DNA of 64,000 nt from positions 9,993,001-10,057,000 of the forward strand of contig NW_025062478.1 of the NCBI RefSeq assembly GCF_000002995.4, read 5' to 3'. A program made the translations under genes and the position numbers. This document shows positions 25,460-36,567 of the stretch, in pieces. Each line of letters opens with the position of its first letter. Position 1 is the first letter of the stretch. This DNA is from Brugia malayi (Eukaryota > Nematoda > Chromadorea > Rhabditida > Onchocercidae). The notes under the pieces were generated by a model that did no database searches, had not been told where the DNA came from, and saw nothing but the letters and a program-made list of their open reading frames with translations.

Positions 25460-25690
25460 ATTACTTAAAATATTAATTATTTCATTACTTATCAATTATT
25501 TCATAAGAATATTAATTATTTCATTACTTATCAATTATTTCATAAAAATATTAATTATTTCATTACTTATCAATTATTTCATAAGAATATTAATTATTTC
25601 ATTACTTATCAATTATTTCATAAGAATATTAATTATTTCATTACTTATCAATTATTTCATAAGAATATTAATTATTTTATTACTTATCAA
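25460..25690. repeat. 39-bp tandem repeat, about 5.5 copies
   Basis: The unit ATTAATTATTTCATTACTTATC plus AATTATTTCATAAGAAT is nearly identical across copies. As 39 is a multiple of three, an open frame survives, encoding a hydrophobic 13-residue repeat (ILIISLLINYFIR). The lack of coding context makes this an accidental ORF. Confidence 0.9.
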
Positions 25691-28664
25691 TTTTACATTA
25701 CATTATTATTATTACTGTTTAAAATATTAACTGATTGATATAATAATATTTCAGTAAAGATAAATAATTATTTCTAAGAAAAATTATTTAAGGAAATAAT
25801 TAATCAATTCCTTAGCTAATGAGTAATTTAATTATGTCTATAATTGACAAAAAGTAAAAAATCAAAATATTCATAAGATAATATTCAAAAGAAATATTCA
25901 AATTAAGTATTTAAATTAAAAAATACTAAATGATAATTTTATAAAGATGTCAAATGTCATCCCTTCCAGATACATCGAAATTATTAACCTAATTAATATG
26001 ATAACATTTCTTGTGATAAGACTGTTAATCATACTTACTAAAAAATAAAAATTTGATAAATTTTATTATCGATTTTTTGATATTATTTGAGTAACAGAAA
26101 TTTGAGGAAAAAAAAAAAAGTTATTTTGGAAAATAGAAAATATTTTGAAAATGCAATTATATAGTATAAACCAAAATAAATTTACAATTTCATCGATGAT
26201 AATTCCATTGCTAAAAATAATTTTTCGTAACTTTCAGTGTAATAATATTATCTAAATGTTATCAACAAAGAATTTGATAAATAAACAAAACTGAAAATGA
26301 TAAATATAACAAAATTGTGAATTGGAAATTTATTTATAATCTTTTTTTTGTTTGCTTTGCTTATTAAATAATTTTAATCCAATGAACCACGCAAATAACT
26401 CAAAAAAGGATGCTAATTTAAACATTCAAACGCATATGAAATTAAAATCAAAAAAAGAAATAAATAAAACTTTCGGATATAATTAAAATTTTGTACTAGT
26501 AATTAACAAACAGTAATTTAAAAAAAAAATAAACAATAGCTAAAAATTGAGTACAAAATAAACAAAACTTATAATAAATGTAATAAATAAATAAAAAACC
26601 ATTATAGTAAATAAAAACTTATAATAAATAAATAAAACAATAAAAATTGAGTACAAAAGTTTATTATAATAAATACTATATTAGACATTGTACATATACA
26701 TACTTTGCTTACTGATATGATATCAATCATAAATAATAATTTGTTATCAGCAAATCACTTCAACTGCTCTTATCAATAACAACAATATCAAAATTAACTG
26801 TTATTTTCAAACTGCTTCACTCTCTCTGTCTCTCTTTCTCTCCCTCCCTTTCTCCCTCTCTCTCTCTCTTTCTCTTGTTACAAATATAAATACTTTAGAT
26901 TAAGTATGTAAGGTAAGGTAAACAAATGCAATTTTGCTTGTTGAACAACAACTAGTAGTTAAACAAATAAACGACATAAAATAAAATTTAATTTTGATAA
27001 AACTTGAAAATTTTTCATTTAAATAAAAATAAATCGTAAAAACGTATTTACAATTAATAAAATAATTAAATAATATTATTGCAATTTTAATCAATGCATT
27101 CTTAATGTGTATTTAATTACTGTTTACATAATAAAAGTAATAAATTTTGATGAAATTTAGCAAATCGAAAAAAAGTATTAAATGAACAAACAAAATTCAT
27201 TTGATCAATATTATCAATCAATGATTGTTGATTTTATCAGTTCAACTTTATCAGTATTAATAGTATTATAGTATCAAATTAAGATCAAAGGAAAATATGA
27301 TAATTCTTTAATATAACATTCAAATATTGATATGATCTGATAAGATGATCAATTTATCACTGTAACAAATTAGAATTATTCTCATATTTCATAAATATAA
27401 TAATATATTTGCTCAAAATTTAGTATCATTTAAATTAAAATTAAAGAATTGCACATTTTCTTAAGTGTAACAAAATCAGGTTACATGCTATTGTATTTCA
27501 GGCCACTCTATTATTTCAGGCTATATTTCAGGCTACTCTATTAAATAAATAAATAAACCATAGGCTTGCATACATTTATGATAAATTAATCATTCTTATC
27601 ATTTTGAAATTTTATTTTAAATTGACAACAAATACATTTTATTTCAATGTAATTTAAATTATTAAATGAAGCATTAATAGATAATAGTAAAATTTTGAAA
27701 AGGCAAAAAAAAACTTTGTGATAATTATTATTTTCAGAATGAATCTGTTATATAAAAGTTTCCTAATTAATAAAAATTAATTAAATTATTTATATTTGTT
27801 TAATTTATTTGTTAATTATAATTATGAATGATAATAGTGGTGAATAATGATATTTTCTAGATGATAAATAATAAATTAATGCTAAAATTTTCTATCATTT
27901 TCATCTATTTGTTACAGAGAGAGTATGAGAGAGAGAGAGGGAGAGAAGGAAAGACAGAGAGAGAGGGAGGGAGGAAAAAAACATTAATAAAAGTACGAAT
28001 TGGTCAAATGAATATATTTCATTTTATTAATTTAGTACATTTAAATATTTTATTAATTGTAAATTAAAAATGAGTTACATACTATTTTATTAATTTAATA
28101 TATTTAAATATTTTATTATTTTATTAATTAATATATTATTATTTCATTAATTTATTATATTTAAATATTTTATTATTTTATTAATTTAATAATTAACATA
28201 TTATAAGACTATTTAAATGGTATATTTGAATGAAATATTAAAATCATTTGAAAATATTGCTTAATTTTATGGATATTAATATTCTGGTTTAAGAGACAGG
28301 GTGAGAGAGAGAGAGAGAGAAGGAGGGAGAGAGAGAGGGAAGGGACGAAGGAATGTAAGAAAGATAAAATGAAGGGGAAGTGAAAAAAAAATGAAAAAAG
28401 AACAAATTTGAAAATGAAAATGTTTCGTTACACTAAAAGACATTCATTCCATTCATTTATTTATTTACTTGTTTATTTATTTGTTTATTTGTTTATTTTA
28501 TAAATTGATAGAGAAAAAAAGAAAATTTGAAGAAAAGAATGAAATAATATTATTTGACGGATACGTAACGATCATACCGATTTGTTGTTGACATTTTATC
28601 GTTGAATGAACGGAATATTATTTAGTGCTAATCAATGAATGCTAAAGATGTCTTTCCCTTTCTC

Positions 28665-28699
<35 letters not shown>

Positions 28700-29269
28700 T
28701 TGATCGTCTTTAAAAGATAACAAAAATTATTCAAAAAAAAAGTTATTTTCTTAATAAATAAAACAAATGTTTTTTCTTTGCTATTAAATCTTTCTAATAA
28801 ATAAAATCATCAAATTTCTTTTTTTTTTTTTTTTTTTTTGCATAAAATTAAAAATAATTAAATAAATTAAAATGCTTATTTATTTTTACTTTAATTTTTA
28901 ATAATTTTATTTACTTACTTTTTTTAACAATAAATAATCGAAAAAAAAAAATTTCTTTTTCTTCACATTAATTTTTCAAATTAAATAAAATTAGGAACAA
29001 AGAAAGGAAGAGAAAAGAAAAGAAAAGCAAAAAAAGAAGCAAAAAAGCAAAATCAAAATAAAAAAAATCATAATGAAATGGATGCTTTTTAGCATAAAAA
29101 GAGAAAGAGAGAGAGAGAGAGAGAGGGGAAGAGAGCAAGGGAGAGAGAGAGAGAGAGAGAGAGGGACAAAATCAATAGAAGTATTTGCTATCATTGACAA
29201 TTTCACAATTTACTAAGATATTTTTTTATTTTCTGCATAAATAAGTAATCTTTTTTTCTCCATTCATAA

Positions 29270-29610
29270 CGTAAATTAATAAATTAATTATTAAAATGAT
29301 AACTTTAGAAATAAATAAATAAATATAATTTTATTTACTTATTTTTTTAACAATAAATAATCGAAAAAAAAAAAAAATATAGAAAGAAAATGAATTATAC
29401 TTCTCTTTTTTTGCATTAATAATGAAAATTAATTATTAAAATGATAACTTTAGAAATAAATAAATATAATTTAAATATAGAAAGAAAATGAATTATACCT
29501 CTCTTTTTTTGCATTAATAATGAAAATTAATTATTAAAATGATATTATAACTTTACAAATAAGTAAATAATATAATTTAAATATAGAAAGAAAATGAATT
29601 AATCAATTTA
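29270..29610. repeat. ~95-110-bp tandem repeat, about three copies
   Basis: The unit combines TATAGAAAGAAAATGAATTATAC, CTCTTTTTTTGCATTAATAATG and AAAATTAATTATTAAAATGATAAC. A related piece (TTTACTTA...AACAATAAATAATCGAAA) also occurs once upstream near 28910 and again near 29335. Confidence 0.75.
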
Positions 29611-31047
29611 TTCCTTAACTTTGAAGTAAAAAAAAAAAAAAAAAAAAAGTAAGTAAAGCTAAAGAAATGACCACAACTAGCAATAAACAACTGTCCATTT
29701 GGACTAATTTAAGCTAAATCTGAATGAATAATTCATATCGGCGCCAAAAAAAGAAAAAAAAAAGTAATAAAAAAACTAAAAAAAGCAAAAAAAAAAAAAA
29801 GAAAAGAAAAGGAAAGTGAAGGAAAGGAACAGAGAAGAAAATATACCAACAAAATATGTTTAACAAAAAGAAAATTGATGGATGATGGCACCAATTGATG
29901 ATAAATTTACAACATACATTTTAGTAGTATCAATGAATTCATTCTTTTTGCTTTTTTGCTCATTTCAAATTTTAACAATGAAATTTTAATTGAAAATAAA
30001 CGTTTCTTTTTCTTTCTCCGAAAAATTTCTTCGTTTTTTAATTGATTAATTTTTAAATCGATATATATTGCAAATTTTATTAGACTTTATTTTTTTTTTC
30101 CCGCAACTTTAATTTAATTGATTATTCATTCTATAATGGTTTGTAATTTTATTCCTAATATTTTTATAATTAGGAATGTTTTTTACTCTTTTTTTTTTTT
30201 TGTTAGTTGATATTATTTCATCGATTATTTATTTCATTTCCTTATGAAAATGTCTTCTTTTTTTTTCAATTAATTAAGAATGTATGTTTATGATAGTTCA
30301 ATGGATTCTTCTTGATTTTATCAAAATTATCTTTCAACAATTTAGCATTAATCAATAAACTTATAAATTAAAACATTTTACTCATTTGAAATATAATTAG
30401 CAAATTTTGAGAATACAAAATGCATACACTAATGTTTAACATTACACAATTCGGTCAACTAAAAGTATTTCTCTAAAAATTGTCAAATATACCACTCCTC
30501 TCTCTCTCTCTCTCCCTTCTATAAAATTCAACTGGTAGTTGTATTTATACTTTTATCTTTAACTAATCTGAACTAATGTATGCTTTACAATTGTTTGATT
30601 TCTATTACGATAAACGAAATAGCCCTTTTCCAAGAAATAAAAATGGTACAAGTAAATAACACAACTTCCAATCTCTTCAAATAATTTTGGTAAACATTAA
30701 AATTTAACTTAGAAATTTTCATTTCTGTATATTTTAGATTGGTTATTTACAACAACTTTTTTTTTCATGCAGAAATATAAACCCAGAAACTAAAAATTTA
30801 TCCTGGCATTTTTTTTCTTAAATCATAAGATAAACAAAATACTAACAAACAATAATTCATTTAAGAACTTAGAGTCTTCAATGGATATCAAATCTTCAAA
30901 TTCATTAGCACCCTACATTATGCTATATTCACTGGTCAACGAGAGAGAGGTAGGAGGCAAATTTTGAAAAAAAAAGTAGAAGATACAGTAATACTTAAAA
31001 ACTACGTTGTTTTATGACCCGTATAATTAATTAAAATTCTTAGTAAT

Positions 31048-31078
<31 letters not shown>

Positions 31079-31368
31079 TCTAATTAGTGAGCAGACTAAG
31101 GGAATAGTTAGAGCACTAACGTGTCGCGTTCCTTTCAGGAAGCAATATATTTTTAGTTTAAATTTACGCTACTCTCTTAAAAGTAATATATCATCGATGG
31201 ACTATATACTTCTAATGAAATACTAAATGTTACTAATAATTATATTTAAGACCCGTTTTCTTAAATATTTGCATGAAAAAGCAATAACAATAAAAAAAAA
31301 TCAACAAGAATGAACAGACTGGTGCAAAAACAAATGAAACAAGAAGAGATGCTTCAATTCTTTAAAAT

Positions 31369-34300
31369 TTAGCGACCTCTTCCAGCACTACCTCGTCCAG
31401 AAAATCGTTTTTTGGATTTTTGTGGTGGTCCAACTAATCGCGCTATTTTTAAGGTTCCCAAACGAACACCTTCGGCTGCCGTTGCCGTGCTTACGCTAAA
31501 ATAAGAAATATCACGTAATTGATTCTGATTTGACAAATTTTAAAATTACATTTATCATTAATCATTACTACTTTTTCACAAACTAACAGTAAGACTTACT
31601 TGCAACCAAGTGCAGTTGCCATTTTGATAATCTTAGGTTCAGCAGTTCCAAGCTCTTTAGCCCACGGAGTGATTGGTAAACTTATATTTTCATCTATAAA
31701 TATCTTAGATATTTATTCAATGGTGAAAGAAAAGTAGAAAACGTTTGCTTATCAATTTTAAAAAAAAAAAAAAAGAAAAGAAAAAACACTGACAAAGTGT
31801 ATTGTTTGGATATTAGATCAAACGAATTTTTTGGGTGCTTAAAAAAGAAAGCAATTGCAAATTATACTCGATTTTGTATAATTCTATTAAAAACGATTTG
31901 CTAATAATCTCTTTTTTAATATTAATATTAATGATCCTTTTTTATAGCCATAAAACCCAATAATAATAAATGTTTAACGGTAAGAACAAAAATCTCTATT
32001 GGATATGGAACTACGATCACATGCATCACTAAAAATGATCAATATAAAGATCAAGAGTTAACTTACAGTCTAATATAATCGCCAGGCATAAAATATGCGC
32101 CAATAATCTATCTTTTACCATTAAATTAATTGGTAACTTTCGTTTACTTCTGCTATTTTCGCAAACAAATTCACCAGCTGTAATGAATTAAAATTAAAAT
32201 TGAACAAGTTCGAAAATGAAAGCAAGAAGATATCATTTAAAAAAAAAAAAAACACATCCAGAATAAAATTTTGATCCATATCTTTGAAGATTAAATTTTC
32301 TGTAAACTAAAGAAACAAATTAATGGAACACAAACTTACGTTTTTTATAAAAATATCATCCTAATGAAAATTTTTATCCTTACTTCTTTAAGTTTTATAT
32401 TTTTTTAACTTTTTCTTAAACTTTACTTTCTTTTTTTTAAAGAAACATCACTCAATTTCTCTTTTTTTAAACTTCTAGTTCGTTTTCCTTTCCTACACAA
32501 TATAGATTTACTTTACATTTCATACAAAACAAAACAACTAATTGTCATTTCATCAGAAGCAGAGCTGAAAGGATAAAACATACGGAGAAAAAGTTCACGA
32601 ATTTTAGAAAGTACTATCATTGGGTACTGCAATTGTATCCACTCTGTTTGCAATAAAAAACGACGTTTTGCCAAAATCTACAAAATAACAATTTTCAAAC
32701 TTCAAAAAATAAGAAACAAAAAGAAAAAAGAAAAAAAACCAAAAATTTAAAGCACAAAATAAAAGAAAAAATACATATATGTAAATATTTACCTTGTAAC
32801 AATGTATCATAGCATCCAAGAGCAATAAAAAACATGTTCGTTCAGTATTTATACTAATGTTGCCAATAAGATTACATACGAGAGGCGACAACCCTAAAAC
32901 ACAATATAATGGAATAATTTGATTTATAGCATTATTTGCAACTAAAAAAAAGATGCGCAGTTCCAGATGGATACGTATTATCTTTTTTTATGGATAAATT
33001 GCAGTATCACAAACAATAAACAAACAAAAAGAACACAATAAAATTGTTTCAGCAGACAATGCTACCAAAAACGCTATTTATCTCATTTTTTCGCTGATTA
33101 TAAATGAAATGATACGAGCTATTAAAAGAAAACAAAAAAAAAAAAAAAAAAAGCATTAAAGAAAACAAAAACAGAAAAATATGGAGATTATGGAGATTTT
33201 TTCAATGTTGCGTAAAGAAAAATAAAATTTTTTGCAGCATAAAATGGAATATGAGTTTTTGCAGTAGATATTGAATAGCAGCATCGAAAGATTCAGATTT
33301 TATAAGGCAGTAAAATAAATTTTGCAAAGACCGCAAAGATGATAAGTAGATACAAGTAAAAAAAAAAAAAACTTCTAACCACTTGCGATTAGATTTTTCC
33401 TTGAGTCATTCAGACGATCAAATGCTTCAGATTTGAATGTAATAATTTCCGCATCCGACAAAAAATTTGAAAACAAATATATTTCTCGTGGCGATTTTCC
33501 ATCCATATTTGCTTTCGGTAACACCGAACTCTCAGCCTGTACAAAATTTAAAAATTAAATGATTTACCAAAGTTGAAATGACGTACAATACACAACATAT
33601 GCAACTCTTCATTAAATATCAGCTTGTAATATTTTCAAATGATGCAAAAAATTTCGTTCTTTCATATTCAATCTCACATTTATAAAATGAAACAAAGATC
33701 TGAATATCTCTTCTATGCAATAAAAAATTTTCACCGTCTTCAGCAAAGAAATTTCATGTTTATTTGTTTCATCTTCCTTTTTCATATTCGCAGACGAAAA
33801 TGCCGAACTAAGCATAACTGACAGCGTCTCCTTAAAAATTTATTAATGTTTTGAAAGTTTAAGAGAAATGAAATGTTTGTTTCTGCAAAAAAAGGATTAG
33901 CAATTTTGAATCCATATATATATTATATATATATAATACATCATTGATTTGTCGGCGTTTTGCAGCATCTTGCATTTTAATCCTTTTCACTGATCCAAAA
34001 TCATCTGTTAATGCACGCCGTTTGTCAGCCCATGATTCTCTGCTAATACTATTATCGATGGAATAATCGATTTTCCTTTTGTAACTGAAATTGTTCCAGT
34101 TACAAACTTCGAATTATTTTAAAGAAAATAATCAAATATTTGTAACTTTCAAAAGCTGAGCAATAATGAAAACAGACCTAGAATCTAATAAGGTTTGGAA
34201 ATCCGATACTGAAACATTTTCGAAACAAATCAGTTTAGTAGGAAAATAATCTGTCTTTCCCGTTTGTCTATTAACTACTGCAATCGCATAATCACATCCT

Positions 34301-35326
34301 TCATTTTCCGAGCATTCTTCACGTCCCAAACGAACAACTTTTTCTGATGCTGGACCCTGAAAACGGTTATTATTCTTTCAAACAACATTTCTTTATTTAA
34401 ATTATTTTTTACATTGCATAAACGATTGAAAATAAAAATATATTTGTATATTTTCCAACTTGATTAATATTACTACATTTTCAATGTACTGTTTACGTAT
34501 TACTGAAATATTAACGCACATTAAGCAGTGCTATTTCGGACCTTGCAATAGCTATAACATAAGATCTATCCCTTTTAAAAAATCGATGAACTATTTTACT
34601 AGAAACCAGATGAATGGCTAAATAGTTCAGATTAACAATTTCAATGAATAACTGAAAATGAGAAGAAATTCGAAGCCAACTACTGAATTCTTAGCAGTGT
34701 AGACATATCCGGCTGTGCCATTTGCTAATTTGTGACGTTGAAATATTAATGATTGAACATCTGCTGCCATATTACTTGTTAATCGAGCAACAACGCCTGC
34801 TGTCTGAAATTTTTATTACAAGTTTTTTTTTTTTTTTTTTTTCATAATTTTCATAAAACTCCTGAATGATTAAATAAAAATTACATGTTAAAGCTATATT
34901 AAAAAATCCGACATTTCTTACTTTAATAGTTTTGATATCATAAATTTTCGTATTCGTTTATAAGCAGATAATTCTCATAACTCTTTCTCATCTATTACTA
35001 GCTAGAAGATATGAAAAGTATAGAAGAACATGTAATAAAATTATTCCAAAAAAAAAAAAAAAAAAGATTTCATTTATTTTCTTCTCAGCATTTAATTTCG
35101 AACGTTGCCTAAAGTTTTTTAAATTACTTTTTACATCTTAGTAAACGATTTCATTTATTTTCTTCCAATATATGATGGTTATTTCAATCAAATTAAAAAT
35201 TTTAACTAAGTAAAAAATGATTCCATGAGAAAATACCTTAGTGATGAGCGATGTTTCTCGTGTAGTATCCTTCATTTCTGATTTCACAGTACAATCCATT
35301 TTTATTTCTTTTATTACATTTGACAT
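31369..35326 (-). CDS. rpoa-49: RNA polymerase I subunit RPA49 (POLR1E homologue)
   Basis: Eleven exons joined in phase: 35237-35326, 34684-34803, 34178-34356, 33940-34084, 33735-33830, 33380-33536, 32793-32893, 32539-32677, 32067-32177, 31600-31693, 31369-31495; about 452 aa against about 420-480 in animals. RPA49 forms the RPA49/RPA34 heterodimer that binds nucleolar Pol I and aids initiation and elongation. The N-terminal dimerisation-type segment carries CDYAIAVVNRQTGKTDYF. The linker has KMQDAAKRRQIND. The C-terminal tandem winged-helix part includes SPREIYLFSNFLSDAEI, FLLLLDAMIHCYK, LLAHILCLAIILDY and KIIKMATALGC, all aligning in order with the metazoan protein as I know it. The tail is basic and Gly/Arg-rich (FSGRGSAGRGR). 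The donor at 32539 is uncertain: a GTGAAC alternative further upstream in that exon also keeps phase. The symbol is assigned by family. Confidence 0.9.
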
Positions 35327-36368
35327 ATCACAGCTGAACTGAAATATCCTGAAGAAATAGCAGGAAATTAATTTATCCTAATAATATCCCTTTTATACCT
35401 CAAAAATCACCGATAAATCTCTGAAAATTAACAAATAAAACACGGCCCGTAAAAAAGGCGTAGTGAGATATAAGATTGCAATGGAATCAATGATTGAAAG
35501 TTATTTTAATGCCAGAAGCTAAGTTAGCCTTAATTTTTAGTTATTTAAATTTCTCTAAAAAGTAAAAATTTTTCAAATGTATTTTAAAATTAGCTTAAAG
35601 GAAAAAAAAATGAAATCATTTTACACTATAATTTCTAGCATTGTTAGTATAACCATTGATGGTTTAAATTTTAGACTATCCATCATACCTGTCAATTATT
35701 ATCATTGTAAGGTAGAATAGACAACTGTCATTTGTAGTAATTATTGCAAAATGATATGATTTCATTTTTTTTCCTATTTCTGTCTCTTATTTCATTTTGT
35801 CTTATTTCAGTTTGTAAAATAAAACGAATGCATTGTAATGATTAGTATACGTACGTACGTATGTATTTACGTATGTACGTGTACGTATATGTATTCTCTT
35901 ATGTAAATATTTTGATAACTTTACAATTATTTCAAAAGAAAAGAATGATGAAAATTTCGTCTAAGCTCTATTGCATGTTTAGTAGTAGTGAAAGAGTAGC
36001 TAAACAAAAATGAAAAGAATATGTTGAAGATAGGATGGCGCAAAAGTAATCGTTAAAAAGCGCTATTTTGTGTAATAATATTAAGAGAGGTAGGAAGAGA
36101 TAAAATGTGATGGGTAAGAGAAAGAAAATCTAATGAAAATTGAACTTTTTCCTCTTCATTTGTGCATTGATAGCAGTGTTATCGTCAATATTATCATCAT
36201 TGCTACCATTAGTAGTTATTTCTTGCATCAATGATAATAACAATAATAATTGGGATAAATTTAATTGGTGATAATTTATTGATAATAATGATAACTTTAT
36301 TCGGGCCAAATTTTGATTATTTTATATCGATAAAAGGGAATAATGTTATTATTTGAAAAATTATTGGC

Positions 36369-36422
<54 letters not shown>

Positions 36423-36566
36423 TAATAATAACAATAATAATATTAATAATAATGATACAATAAACAGCAACAAAAACTACGACTACGATTACGATTACGA
36501 CGACAACAGTAGCACTAACAACAACAACAACAATAACAATAACAACAGCGACAACAATAAGCAATA
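35327..36566. promoter_or_regulatory. Divergent upstream region between RPA49 and the sterol-reductase-like gene
   Basis: The two genes run head to head from about 1.24 kb of DNA that must hold both promoters. It contains an ACGT-repeat tract (35848-35892), clusters of ATCATTATTATC-type sequence and an AAT trinucleotide array (36371-36430) close to the reductase start. No TATA box or other defined promoter element is claimed. Confidence 0.5.
35848..35892. repeat. ACGT/ATGT tetranucleotide tract
   Basis: TACGTACGTACGTATGTATT, then further TACGTATGTACGTG units. The ACGT core is self-complementary. It lies in the divergent upstream region. Confidence 0.85.
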
Positions 36567-36567
36567 A
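36343..36567 (+). other. Asparagine-repeat upstream ORF over an AAT/AAC array
   Basis: An ATG at 36343 opens 74 codons, mostly AAT and AAC, encoding Asn runs with some Asp, Tyr and Ser. It ends in TAA whose last A is the first base of the reductase ATG (TAATG at 36565-36569). If transcribed with the downstream gene it would be an overlapping upstream ORF; it may equally be an accident of the trinucleotide repeat. Confidence 0.45.

Larger units (their letters stand above)
25227..31368. other. Intergenic region between ASPP-family and RPA49 genes
   Basis: About 6.1 kb containing the upstream sequence of the ASPP-family gene and the 3' flank of RPA49. It holds a 39-bp repeat (25460-25690), GA/CT tracts (26819-26875, 27915-27975, 28300-28345, 28660-28700, 29100-29165, 30497-30516) and a ~100-bp tandem repeat (29270-29610). 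The part at 30400-31368 is more complex and may be the RPA49 3' UTR. No exon recognised. Confidence 0.6.

Noticed and set aside
31081..31140. tRNA-like segment
   Set aside because: The more complex sequence here lacks paired acceptor and T-arm elements and a B-box; no tRNA could be folded by eye.
32604..32891. 95-codon ORF as one continuous RPA49 exon
   Set aside because: It reads through an intron (32678-32792) containing T/A-runs and Phe-rich low complexity. The spliced version keeps family similarity on both sides and joins in phase.
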